64,000 nucleotides of DNA from the NCBI GenBank assembly GCA_963702155.1, contig OY969717.1:372001-436000 (forward strand), given 5' to 3'. A program made the position numbers and the translations under genes. The stretch's first letter is position 1, and the number at the start of each line of letters is the position of its first letter. The DNA comes from G963702155 sp963702155 (GTDB taxonomy: Bacteria > Pseudomonadota > Alphaproteobacteria > Micavibrionales > Micavibrionaceae). The notes below the pieces were generated by a model that saw only the letters and a program-made list of their open reading frames with translations, made no database searches and had not been told where the DNA came from. Below are positions 43,279 to 52,547 of the stretch, piece after piece.

Positions 43279-45369
43279 TTAGCCACTTCGCAGGGTTTTG
43301 ATACCCTGATCCTGCTCAAATAAGTAGAGCAATGTTCGCAAAGCCTCGCCGCGTTTACCTTCCAAATGCGGGTCTTTTTGCAAAATAAGCCGCGCATCAT
43401 CCCGCGCCGCCGCCAGTAATTCGCCATGAACGGTTAAATCCGCCAAACGAAAGCTTGGCATACCGCTTTGCCGTATGCCCAAAATATCACCGCCGCCGCG
43501 CAGCTCCAAATCTTTTTCCGCAATAATAAACCCGTCTTCAGTATCGCGCATGGTAGTCAAACGCGCTTTCGCCGTTTCCCCCAATGGTCCGCTATACATA
43601 AGAAAGCAAAAGGATTTTTCAGATCCGCGTCCAACACGTCCTCGCAGTTGATGTAATTGCGAAAGCCCGAAGCGTTCAGCATGTTCAATCACCATAATTG
43701 TGGCCTCTGGCACATTGACGCCAACTTCAATCACGGTTGTTGCCACTAAAATATCCAGATCACCGCGCACAAAACGCTCCATAACCGCATCTTTATCCGC
43801 CGGTTTCATGCGCCCGTGTACAAGGCCGACACGATCCCCGAAAATAGATTTTAAAACATCGTAGCGTTCTTCCGCCGCCGCCATATCCATAAATTCGGAT
43901 TCCTCAACAAGCGGGCAAACCCAGTACACGCGATCACCTTCAGCAATTTTACGCCGCAAACTGCCAACTAAATCCTCTAACTTATCATTAGGCAAAAGAA
44001 GCGTATCAATCGGCTTTCGCCCCGGCGGTTTTTCATCGATCTGGCTGACATCCATGTCCCCATATGCGGTAAGCGCAAGCGTGCGCGGAATGGGCGTTGC
44101 GGTCATCACCAGAACATCGGTACCCTTGTTTTTAGAGGATAGTGAAAGGCGCTGCTGCACGCCAAAGCGGTGTTGCTCGTCAATAACGGCAAGGCCCAAA
44201 TCTTTATAGTGAACGCTATCTTGGAAAATTGCATGCGTACCGATGACAATTTGTGCCGCTCCACTTCTGATTTGCTGTAATATGATTTCCCGCGCTTTAC
44301 CCTTATCACGCCCCGTTAAAATCACATGGCGCACGCCAATTTGATCCAGAATCGCGCCAAGCGTTTCTGCATGTTGCCGCGCTAAAATCTCGGTCGGTGC
44401 CATCAATGCCGCTTGTGACCCGCTTTGAGCCGCGTTCATCATAGCCAGCGCGGCGACAACTGTTTTACCACTGCCCACATCTCCTTGTACAAGGCGAAGC
44501 ATTTTTATCGCACGCCCCATATCCTCGTCAATTTCTGCCAAAACACGTGTCTGCGCGCCAGTAAGCAAAAAGGGCAAGGCGTTCATTAATCGCGCGCGCA
44601 ACGCTCCTTTTGTGACAAAGGCACGTCCGTTTACCGTTCGCTGTTTCTCCCGTACGATGGCAAGCGCAAGTTGATGTGAAAGCAATTCATCAAAGGCAAG
44701 CCGTTGGCGCGCCGGATAAATCGGATCTAAAACGCGCTCATGATCGGGGTTATGAACCGCCACAATCGCATCATGCCAGCTTGGCCAGCTTTGATGTTTT
44801 AAATATGCTGCATCCTGCCATTCTTCAAGCGGGGCAGCCGCAGAAAGCGCGCCGTGCATGGCTTTACGCAATACTTTGTTTGAAATACCTTGTGTCAAAG
44901 GGTAAATCGGTTCAACCGCTTCGATCGCATCGCGGTTGTCCGGTTTTTCAATTGCATCGGGGTGCACAATTTGCGGGTTGCCGCCAAAATATTCAACCTT
45001 GCCGCTAATCACGCGTTTCTCTCCAATAGGGAGCTGTTTTTCAAGCCATGCGCGGTTGGCATGAAAAAAGACGAGGCTGATCATACCTGAGCCATCCCGC
45101 GCCTGTATCCTGTAGGGAAGAGAGCGCCGCGCATTGGGAATATGCTTATCAATGGTCAGCTCAATCGTAACAATACGCCCGTTTGGCGCGCTGGCTACAT
45201 CTGGCGAGAAACTGCGATCAATAAAATCAACCGGTAAGTGCCACAGCATATCCAGCACCTTTGGCCCCCCAACAAGCTTTTCCAGCAATTTCGAATTCTT
45301 TGGGCCCACACCTGATAAAGCGGTTAAGCCGCGAAAAAGAGGATCAAGAATAAACGGGCGATTGCTCAT
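43279..45369 (-). CDS. recG: ATP-dependent DNA helicase RecG
   Basis: RecG remodels stalled replication forks and branched DNA. From ATG 45369 it has 696 residues, the normal size: wedge domain with OB fold at the N-terminus (LSGVGPKNSKLLEK), Walker A GDVGSGKT, Walker B VIDEQHRFG, and motif VI RGRVGRG. The frame is open for a further 50 codons, but that stretch would overlap the divergent sdhE gene and lacks similarity, so the later ATG is preferred. Confidence 0.96.
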   Translation of the reverse strand: MSNRPFILDPLFRGLTALSGVGPKNSKLLEKLVGGPKVLDMLWHLPVDFIDRSFSPDVASAPNGRIVTIELTIDKHIPNARRSLPYRIQARDGSGMISLVFFHANRAWLEKQLPIGEKRVISGKVEYFGGNPQIVHPDAIEKPDNRDAIEAVEPIYPLTQGISNKVLRKAMHGALSAAAPLEEWQDAAYLKHQSWPSWHDAIVAVHNPDHERVLDPIYPARQRLAFDELLSHQLALAIVREKQRTVNGRAFVTKGALRARLMNALPFLLTGAQTRVLAEIDEDMGRAIKMLRLVQGDVGSGKTVVAALAMMNAAQSGSQAALMAPTEILARQHAETLGAILDQIGVRHVILTGRDKGKAREIILQQIRSGAAQIVIGTHAIFQDSVHYKDLGLAVIDEQHRFGVQQRLSLSSKNKGTDVLVMTATPIPRTLALTAYGDMDVSQIDEKPPGRKPIDTLLLPNDKLEDLVGSLRRKIAEGDRVYWVCPLVEESEFMDMAAAEERYDVLKSIFGDRVGLVHGRMKPADKDAVMERFVRGDLDILVATTVIEVGVNVPEATIMVIEHAERFGLSQLHQLRGRVGRGSEKSFCFLMYSGPLGETAKARLTTMRDTEDGFIIAEKDLELRGGGDILGIRQSGMPSFRLADLTVHGELLAAARDDARLILQKDPHLEGKRGEALRTLLYLFEQDQGIKTLRSG

Positions 45370-45425
45370 TAAAATTCCAAAGGTCTGCTTGAAATACTGA
45401 TAAAAATCTATATGTTTTTGAATGT

Positions 45426-45698
45426 ATGACGATAGATAAAACAGAACATAAACGCAAACGATTGATTTTTCGCTCGTGGCATCGCGGGACAAAAGAAATG
45501 GATTTGTTGCTTGGTACATTTGCAGACCAGAATTTGGCAGGCTTTAACGCGCAAGAGCTGGATGCCTATGAAGCAATTTTGGGTGTGAATGACCCTGATC
45601 TATACAATTGGATGACCGGTAAGGAAGCCGCGCCCGCCAACATTGAAGGCCCTATTTTTGAAAAAATCAAAGCGCATGAATATAAAAATAACGCTTAA
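45426..45698 (+). CDS. sdhE: Succinate dehydrogenase assembly factor 2 (SdhE)
   Basis: SdhE helps attach FAD to succinate dehydrogenase. The 90-residue protein has the family motif RSWHRGTKEMDLLLGTFAD (the RGxxEmD signature). It is divergent from recG, the usual alphaproteobacterial arrangement. Downstream the common neighbour mfd is displaced by a betaine-lipid gene pair. Confidence 0.93.
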   Translation: MTIDKTEHKRKRLIFRSWHRGTKEMDLLLGTFADQNLAGFNAQELDAYEAILGVNDPDLYNWMTGKEAAPANIEGPIFEKIKAHEYKNNA

Positions 45699-45798
45699 GG
45701 AATTTGTTCTTTAAAAGGATGTGGATTTGTATCCATAAATTAAGTCAGGGATGCAAAAATATCGCTCTACTACACTTTAGAAAACAATACATAAGTTT

Positions 45799-46461
45799 TT
45801 AACCCTTTTTAAAAACCGCGTAATACGCATACTCCTTATAAAGTGGCGTATAACGAAGCGTGCCAAGACCGTTTTTATCCAAAGATTGTAGATAATCCAA
45901 AATTTCCGGCTTGTGATACACATGAAAAATCTTAAGCCACCAGAATAAAAATTCTCGAAACGCTTTGGGTAGCTCTTTACATCCGCCAAAATCAACAATA
46001 TGAATTTCCCCGCCCTGATCGAGAATAGAGACGGCATGGTCAAGCGACGCCTGCCATGGCGGAATAATAGAAAGCGAATATGAGAAAACCAGCTTATCCG
46101 GGGCGGATGCAAGCCCAAACAAAACCTTTGGATCAAAATTTTGTGCAAACCCTTGTTTGAGCAATATAGAATCCTGAAAGCCTTCTGATTTTAATCTGTT
46201 GCGCGCTGTTTTTAACATTTCATCTGAAGCATCAAGTCCGTAAAAATGTACACTAGGATATTGCCGCGCCATTTTTATAATATTTCGCGCCGTCCCTGAT
46301 CCAACGGCAATAACGTGTTCGCCTGTTTTTGGCTTGACATGCTGAATAAGATGATCGCGACCCAAAAGATAATATTTACGGGACGCATCATACACATGAC
46401 GTGTCCATTTATACATGCGATCCATGGCATTTTTTGTCTGTGTATCTGCATGCTCTGTCAT
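45799..46461 (-). CDS. btaB: Diacylglycerylhomoserine N-methyltransferase, BtaB-like
   Basis: This 220-residue SAM-dependent methyltransferase has motif I HVIAVGSGTARNIIKMARQ and the downstream SYSLSIIPPWQASLDHAV. It directly follows the btaA-like gene (14 bases), as in bacteria that make the phosphorus-free lipid diacylglyceryl-trimethylhomoserine, where BtaB adds the three methyl groups. Assignment relies on this pairing plus similarity. Confidence 0.88.
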   Translation of the reverse strand: MTEHADTQTKNAMDRMYKWTRHVYDASRKYYLLGRDHLIQHVKPKTGEHVIAVGSGTARNIIKMARQYPSVHFYGLDASDEMLKTARNRLKSEGFQDSILLKQGFAQNFDPKVLFGLASAPDKLVFSYSLSIIPPWQASLDHAVSILDQGGEIHIVDFGGCKELPKAFREFLFWWLKIFHVYHKPEILDYLQSLDKNGLGTLRYTPLYKEYAYYAVFKKG

Positions 46462-46475
46462 ATATATAATCTTTA

Positions 46476-47798
46476 TTATGCGGCCTTGTCAGACACGGAG
46501 GCATGCAGATCTTCGGCGGCTTTCACTTCAGGTTTATCTTTCAGCGTATAGACATGGAAGCCGCCATAGATAGAAGACCTGTCTTTGGCAACCGCCTTAT
46601 CAGAAAGAGTAGGATCATAATTCCAATGCGCTAGCAACTCTGCGTCCAGTTTGTCAGGTAGAGGGCTGGCCGAGCCGGCGGTTCTGAATATAACGCGCGC
46701 GCCTTTACGGCTTGTGCGCAAAACCTCATTCCAAAGCGCGGTAAGCTGCGCCGCATTCATCCAGTCAAGAGCATCTAAAAATACATAGCAATCGAGCGTA
46801 TCAGGGTTTTGTGACTGTAAGTATCCGGTAATGGAGGTATGAAAAACCTGCGCGCGCTCCGCCGTTTTCTTCAAGATTTCATAATGCTTGGGCTTTAAAT
46901 AGCGCGGTACCGCCTTTTTATAACTGCTATCATAACTGCGGCCAAAGGCTTGCCATGCAAAATAATTATCTTCAATCGGAAACTCAACCGCCAAACGCTC
47001 TAGCCGCGCTTTTAAAAGCTCTGACATTTCTCCGTTCGGTGCGTCGCTAAGCAATTCGTCAAACTGTGATGGCGGAATACCGAGCCCGTAAAGCGAAACC
47101 GGCATATTACAAAGAAAGCGGACTGCTTTTTTGTCAAATAAAGGCGCAAGCTCACGATCGAATATTTCTTTTTGCTCGGCCTGATTTTTGGCTTCTAAAA
47201 TTTTACGGGGGTCTTTACCGTAAATTTTGGCTAGAATGTGAACAACGCTAATGAAGCGCCCAAGCAAGCCAAATTGATACACATTTTTGGTGAAGTAGTT
47301 AATGCGCCTGCGTCCTGTGATCTTACGGTGCTCCCAATAATCACGGGTAAACTGATCCAGATGCGGCGCGATATAACGATCATAATTTTCAATATTCCGC
47401 CGATCATCCGCCCGCCCGAAGAACATAAAGAAACTCTCGTAATCGGGTAAATGCTGAACCGCCGCCAGTTTTAACCGTGCTAACGCCACATGAGCCGGAT
47501 TTAAATCAATCGCGCGTATCGCTTCGGGTTGCTCGGTCAGATAATTCATGACATTACACCCGCCGGATGCAATCGTCATAATGCGGCTCGTCTCGTCCAG
47601 CTTCAAGGCACGAATATCAACTTCGGGGTCTTCCCAAATCTGCGGATAAACAAAGCCTTTAAAGGCGAACGTAAATATACGCTCCAAAGCACCTTTTTTG
47701 CTGGTGGGTTTGTATCCGCGCCCGTGAACCGCTTCTTTTAAAAGCTTTTCTTTTTTGGCATCCACCTTACGCCTTGATATAGATGTGTTCTCACTCAT
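46476..47798 (-). CDS. btaA: Diacylglycerol 3-amino-3-carboxypropyltransferase, BtaA-like (DUF3419)
   Basis: BtaA transfers the 3-amino-3-carboxypropyl group of SAM to diacylglycerol, giving the betaine-lipid head group. The protein of about 440 residues has the DUF3419 pattern VYPQIWEDPEVDIRAL, the SAM site IMTIASGGCNVMNYL with AIDLNPAHVALARLKLAA, and YVFLDALDWMNAAQL. The start is taken at ATG 47798, with a GAAGAAAAT ribosome-site-like stretch; a GTG 10 codons earlier is possible. No Pho box is visible upstream. btaB follows in the same operon. Confidence 0.9.
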   Translation of the reverse strand: MSENTSISRRKVDAKKEKLLKEAVHGRGYKPTSKKGALERIFTFAFKGFVYPQIWEDPEVDIRALKLDETSRIMTIASGGCNVMNYLTEQPEAIRAIDLNPAHVALARLKLAAVQHLPDYESFFMFFGRADDRRNIENYDRYIAPHLDQFTRDYWEHRKITGRRRINYFTKNVYQFGLLGRFISVVHILAKIYGKDPRKILEAKNQAEQKEIFDRELAPLFDKKAVRFLCNMPVSLYGLGIPPSQFDELLSDAPNGEMSELLKARLERLAVEFPIEDNYFAWQAFGRSYDSSYKKAVPRYLKPKHYEILKKTAERAQVFHTSITGYLQSQNPDTLDCYVFLDALDWMNAAQLTALWNEVLRTSRKGARVIFRTAGSASPLPDKLDAELLAHWNYDPTLSDKAVAKDRSSIYGGFHVYTLKDKPEVKAAEDLHASVSDKAA

Positions 47799-47893
47799 AT
47801 GAGTATTTTCTTCATTTCTTGCATTCACCGAATTTGTATATATAAAAACGGACTATAAAACAATAAACTTTAAACGATAAAGAAAGTGCATTT

Positions 47894-50800
47894 GTGCATA
47901 ATCAAGCAAATAAAGACACCATCATATTGGAAAAAGACAGCCACGTGAATGTCATGTTTGGCGCGCCTGAAGGGCAAGATGCGCGGATTTTGATAAATCG
48001 CGCGCGTGAATTGATGCGTGAAGACAAAGTTTTAATTCACATTGCTATGGATGATACGCGGGTATCGATCTTGCGTGATTTGATCGAATTTTTTGCCCTC
48101 GATGTAAAAACACTTTTTTTCCCCGCTTGGGATTGTTTGCCTTATGACCGTGTGTCACCAAGCCATGATATCTCTGCCGCGCGGGTAGGGGCGTTAAGCG
48201 CGCTTATCAAATGGGACGCTGAACAAGAGCGGAAACCGCGCATTTTATTAACCACGCTAAATGCCGCCGTACAGCGTACCATGCCAAGATCTGCGCTAGA
48301 TGGTGCAAGCTTCACGGCTAAGGCGGGCGGACGTTTTGACCGCGAAGGTATGACGTTATATCTGGTGGATAATGGATACACCCGTACCGAAACTGTGCGG
48401 GAGCAGGGCGAATATGCCATGCGCGGCGGGATTATTGATATATACCCCTCCGGCATGGATACACCAGTCAGAATTGATTTATTCGGTGATGAAATTGAAA
48501 CTATCCGTACTTTCGATCCAATCAGCCAGCGTAGTATCGAAAAAGTTAAAGATTTCACCCTTCAGCCGGTCACCGAGTTTTTTTTGGATGAAAAATCAAT
48601 TGCCAAGTTTCGCGCCGGGTACCGCGATGCGTTCGGCGTAGTAGATCAGAACGACCCTTTATACGAATCCGTTACAGAAGCCCGCCGTTACAATGGCATG
48701 GATCATTGGCAGCCGCTTTTTTATAATGATATGGCAAGCATTTTTGAGTATGCGCCCGAAAACAATGTGACATTTGATCCGCATATTCGCGAAGCCTATG
48801 ACGAGCGCTGGGATCAGATTGATGATTTTTATCAGGCGCGCAAAACATTAGAGCAGGCGGCGATTGATAAGGGGCGTAAAACAACAGATTTGACAATGGC
48901 GGGCGCAATCTATCATCCACTGCCGCCCGAAGCATTATACCTGAACGAAAGCGAATGGGGCCCACTGGTTGACGGCGCGTCCGAGTTTTCAAATTTTAAA
49001 GCGCCAGATGATGACAGGAACGATGGCGGCGGACGCAAAGGCCGAGATTTCGCCGACATCCGCGCTCTACCCGATGGCGATATATTTGCCGAATTAAAAA
49101 AGCATATTGCATCTTTAAAAACGGCTGATCGTAAAGTTGCCATCGCTTGCTACAGCCTAGGATCAATGGAGCGTATGAAAGGATTGCTCGAAAACGCAGG
49201 CATAGAAAAGTTAGAAATATGCGAAAAATTTGAAGCACTAAAAAAATTAAAACCAGAAAAAACCGCGCTTATTATTCTAAATTTGGAGCATGGTTTTGTA
49301 GCCAACGATCTGGCCATTATTACAGAGCAAGACATTTTAGGTGACCGCCTTGCGCGCAAATCCTCTAAAAAACGCAAGGCTGATAATTTCCTGACGGAAG
49401 TCTCTTCGCTGGAGGAGGGGGATATTGTAGTGCATCTCGATCACGGAATTGGCCGCTTTGTAGAGCTTGAAACCTTGAAAGCCGCCAAAACATTCCACGA
49501 TTGCCTTAAAATTGAATATGCAGGCGGTGATCGCTTGTATGTGCCGGTTGAAAATATAGAAGTCTTATCGCGTTTCGGCTCGGATGAGAGCACGGTGCAG
49601 CTAGATAAGCTTGGCGGGGCGGGATGGCAAGCCAGAAAAGCCAAAGCCAAGGAAAACCTGATGGTAATGGCAGAGCAGCTTTTAGAGATTGCCGCCGCAA
49701 GAAAGCTCAAAAAAGCCGAGAAGCTGGATGCTGATATTGGTATTTATAATGAGTTTGCCGCAAAATTCCCCTACACCGAAACCGAAGATCAGGAACGGGC
49801 GATTAATGATGTGATCGCAGATTTGGCCAGTGAACATCCTATGGATCGCCTTATCTGCGGAGATGTCGGATTTGGGAAGACCGAAGTTGCCATTCGCGCC
49901 GCTTATGTAGCCGCAATAGAGGGTGCGCAAGTTGCTCTGGTTGTGCCTACGACATTATTAGCGCGCCAGCATTATCAAAATTTTATTACGCGTTTTAAAG
50001 GCACAGGCCTGCGTGTTGAACAACTCTCCCGCCTTGTGGCAACCAAAGACGCGAAAAAAACCAAAGAAGGCCTCGCCGATGGAAGTGTAAATATCGTCAT
50101 CGGCACGCACGCACTTTTCTCCAAAAACATAAAATTCGCACATCTCGGCCTTATGATTGTTGATGAGGAGCAACGTTTTGGCGTTAAACAAAAGGAGCGT
50201 TTGAAGGAGTTAAAGAAAAATATCCATATTTTAACCCTTACGGCAACACCCATCCCGCGCACTTTGCAAATGTCATTAACGGGTGTAAAGGAAATGTCCC
50301 TGATCGCTACGCCGCCCGTTGACCGTTTGGCAATCCGCACATTTGTTTTGCCGTTTGATCCGATGGTTATTCGTGAAGCTATTTTGAGGGAGCATTATCG
50401 CGGCGGTCAGACATTTTACGTATGCCCGCGTATCAAAGATATGCCGGACATCGAAAAAACGTTAAAAGAACTTGTCCCCGAGGTGAAAGTGATTACCGCG
50501 CACGGGCAAATGACCCCGACCGAATTGGAAGACCGCATGACCGCGTTTTATGATGGTCAATATAATATCCTTCTTGCAACTAACATTATTGAAAGCGGTA
50601 TCGATATACCAACCGCAAACACAATGATTATTCATCGTGCAGATATGTTTGGGTTAGCGCAACTTTATCAAATCAGGGGTCGAATCGGTCGCTCTAAAAT
50701 GCGTGCGTATGCGTATCTGACATATCCGCCGCGACAAAAATTAAACCCGCAGGCGCAAAAACGTTTGGAAGTCATGGAAACGCTCGATACGCTCGGCTCA

Positions 50801-51415
50801 GGATTTCAACTTGCAAGCCATGATATGGATATACGCGGGGCAGGGAACTTGCTCGGCGACCAACAATCTGGCCATATCCGCGAGATTGGCGTAGAGCTTT
50901 ATCAACAAATGCTGGAAGAAGCAGTTGCCGCAGCCAAAGGCGATGGTGAAATAGATGAGCAGAATAATAAAAACTGGTCACCCAACATTAATCTCGGCAC
51001 ATCTGTTCTTATTCCCGATACCTATGTCGAGGATTTAAATGTCCGTATGAGCCTATATCGCCGCATATCCGGCCTCGAAAACACTGACGAGATCGAAAGC
51101 TTTGCCGCCGAACTGATCGACCGTTTTGGCGAAATTCCGCAAGAGGTAAACAATTTGCTCGACATCGTATCTATCAAACAGTTTTGTAAAAAAGCATGCA
51201 TCTCGCAAGTGGATGCAGGACCAAAGGGCGCGGTGCTTTCATTTCATAATGATTCGCCTAAAGATGTCGGTAAATTGATGGCATGGATGCAAAGTAAGCA
51301 CGGCGCGGTTAAGCTTCGCCCCGATCAGAAACTGGTCGCTATTCGTCAATGGGATACTGCGCAAGACCGTGTGAAAGGCGCACGTAATTTAGTAAAAGAA
51401 ATTGCAAATCTATAA
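47894..51415 (+). CDS. mfd: Transcription-repair coupling factor
   Basis: Mfd displaces RNA polymerase stalled at lesions and recruits UvrA. The 1173-residue protein has an N-terminal UvrB-like region, the polymerase-interacting domain beginning EEGDIVVHLDHGIGRFVE, Walker A GDVGFGKTE, Walker B VDEEQRFG, motif TATPIPRTL and RGRIGR, and a C-terminal TRCF domain. The start is the GTG at 47894 (MHNQANKDT), no ATG fits. It belongs to the recG-sdhE-mfd neighbourhood, but separated from sdhE here. Confidence 0.97.
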   Translation: MHNQANKDTIILEKDSHVNVMFGAPEGQDARILINRARELMREDKVLIHIAMDDTRVSILRDLIEFFALDVKTLFFPAWDCLPYDRVSPSHDISAARVGALSALIKWDAEQERKPRILLTTLNAAVQRTMPRSALDGASFTAKAGGRFDREGMTLYLVDNGYTRTETVREQGEYAMRGGIIDIYPSGMDTPVRIDLFGDEIETIRTFDPISQRSIEKVKDFTLQPVTEFFLDEKSIAKFRAGYRDAFGVVDQNDPLYESVTEARRYNGMDHWQPLFYNDMASIFEYAPENNVTFDPHIREAYDERWDQIDDFYQARKTLEQAAIDKGRKTTDLTMAGAIYHPLPPEALYLNESEWGPLVDGASEFSNFKAPDDDRNDGGGRKGRDFADIRALPDGDIFAELKKHIASLKTADRKVAIACYSLGSMERMKGLLENAGIEKLEICEKFEALKKLKPEKTALIILNLEHGFVANDLAIITEQDILGDRLARKSSKKRKADNFLTEVSSLEEGDIVVHLDHGIGRFVELETLKAAKTFHDCLKIEYAGGDRLYVPVENIEVLSRFGSDESTVQLDKLGGAGWQARKAKAKENLMVMAEQLLEIAAARKLKKAEKLDADIGIYNEFAAKFPYTETEDQERAINDVIADLASEHPMDRLICGDVGFGKTEVAIRAAYVAAIEGAQVALVVPTTLLARQHYQNFITRFKGTGLRVEQLSRLVATKDAKKTKEGLADGSVNIVIGTHALFSKNIKFAHLGLMIVDEEQRFGVKQKERLKELKKNIHILTLTATPIPRTLQMSLTGVKEMSLIATPPVDRLAIRTFVLPFDPMVIREAILREHYRGGQTFYVCPRIKDMPDIEKTLKELVPEVKVITAHGQMTPTELEDRMTAFYDGQYNILLATNIIESGIDIPTANTMIIHRADMFGLAQLYQIRGRIGRSKMRAYAYLTYPPRQKLNPQAQKRLEVMETLDTLGSGFQLASHDMDIRGAGNLLGDQQSGHIREIGVELYQQMLEEAVAAAKGDGEIDEQNNKNWSPNINLGTSVLIPDTYVEDLNVRMSLYRRISGLENTDEIESFAAELIDRFGEIPQEVNNLLDIVSIKQFCKKACISQVDAGPKGAVLSFHNDSPKDVGKLMAWMQSKHGAVKLRPDQKLVAIRQWDTAQDRVKGARNLVKEIANL

Positions 51416-51578
51416 AGGCTTTAGCGCTTTTGAAAAAATACACACCTTAAAAACACACGCATGCATAAATATGTTGTACCATTTTGGGAATTACTGATAG
51501 AATTGTGTCAATAAAACGGCAAAAAAATAATAAAATTGCCGAATATAAAATATTAAGAAATAATAAGGGTGTAACCAG

Positions 51579-51839
51579 ATGATGAATCAATCTCTCGGCA
51601 AGTATATTTTGTCTTTAAAATCCGCAGAAACTGATTCGGAAGTAGATGCAATTCTTATGCGCTATATACATGAACTTCGCCGAGATACACCGATGCCCCT
51701 TGAAAAAGCCTTTACACAAGCCAAGCAAAACATAGCTTTTGGTGTAAAATGGCTTTTAGGTAATGATGCAGATCCTTTAATTGAACTCTCACGCCTTGAT
51801 GAATTGGCCGAGTCATTTCGTGATCAAAATATAGCTTAG
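51579..51839 (+). CDS. Small hypothetical protein
   Basis: This gene encodes 86 residues with no signal or membrane segment and mostly helical character (YILSLKSAETDSEVDAILM, WLLGNDADPLIELSRLDEL). AAGGGTG lies eight bases before the ATG, so it is likely expressed. No family is recognised. It stands alone between mfd and another unknown gene on the same strand. Confidence 0.65.
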   Translation: MMNQSLGKYILSLKSAETDSEVDAILMRYIHELRRDTPMPLEKAFTQAKQNIAFGVKWLLGNDADPLIELSRLDELAESFRDQNIA

Positions 51840-51961
51840 TCTCTAAAGCATATTTAAACACAATTCTATAAAGCTGTTACCTCTTAATATCTTGGTATGA
51901 AAAGTTTTTTGTGTCATTCTAAATAAGGTAAGGCAAAAAAATATCAGGTGTTTTTTAAAAC

Positions 51962-52456
51962 ATGTCACTTCAATACGCAGAAACCCGTATAGCAGACGCG
52001 CTCAAACTGGCCAAGGGGAACAAAACCAAGGCACGCCAATATTTGGTAACATGGGCAGGGGACGATACAAGGTTACTAAAGGCACTCACACGTAATCACA
52101 TGACGGGCATAGTGGCATATCATGTGGATCGTGTGGCATCGGGACGTAATATGGCATCTTCATCAACAGCATCATTGGACACATCCCCCTCTACAAAGAA
52201 AAAAAACAAACCCAAAATTAAAACGCAAATCTCTGCCGGTAGAAAAAATATAACGAATAAAACATCAAAAAAGCCGGACAGCTTTGGCATGGAAATCCTG
52301 AAAGCTGTCACCAATTCCGGGTCAGCCGTTTTCGGACTTGAAGGGTATGCCGCTCCAAATAAAAAAGACAAAGTATCACAGCGTCATATCAACGCGATCA
52401 ACAGAATTACAACACGGCGCATAAAAAAGGAAAATAAGAAAAATCCTTTTGATTAG
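51962..52456 (+). CDS. Basic hypothetical protein
   Basis: This 164-residue protein has a helical N-terminal part (about 1-60, SLQYAETRIADALKLAKGN, RLLKALTRNHMTG) and a Ser/Thr/Lys-rich, probably disordered middle, ending in a very basic C-terminus (ITTRRIKKENKKNPFD). The charge suggests nucleic-acid or membrane-surface contact, but no family is recognised. It precedes the phosphotransferase gene with a 91-base gap. Confidence 0.65.
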   Translation: MSLQYAETRIADALKLAKGNKTKARQYLVTWAGDDTRLLKALTRNHMTGIVAYHVDRVASGRNMASSSTASLDTSPSTKKKNKPKIKTQISAGRKNITNKTSKKPDSFGMEILKAVTNSGSAVFGLEGYAAPNKKDKVSQRHINAINRITTRRIKKENKKNPFD

Positions 52457-52547
52457 AGTTTATAAACGCGTATTCTATTTCGCAGATAGCCAGATCACAT
52501 AACTAATTTTCCCTCAAATATTTTATCTATGCGTTGAACATATATTT

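Noticed and set aside
45370..45519. 50-codon N-terminal extension of recG.
   Set aside because: It overlaps the divergent sdhE gene and does not look like the RecG N-terminus.
47799..47893. Pho box upstream of btaA.
   Set aside because: No CTGTCAT-type direct repeats are visible in this 95-base spacer.
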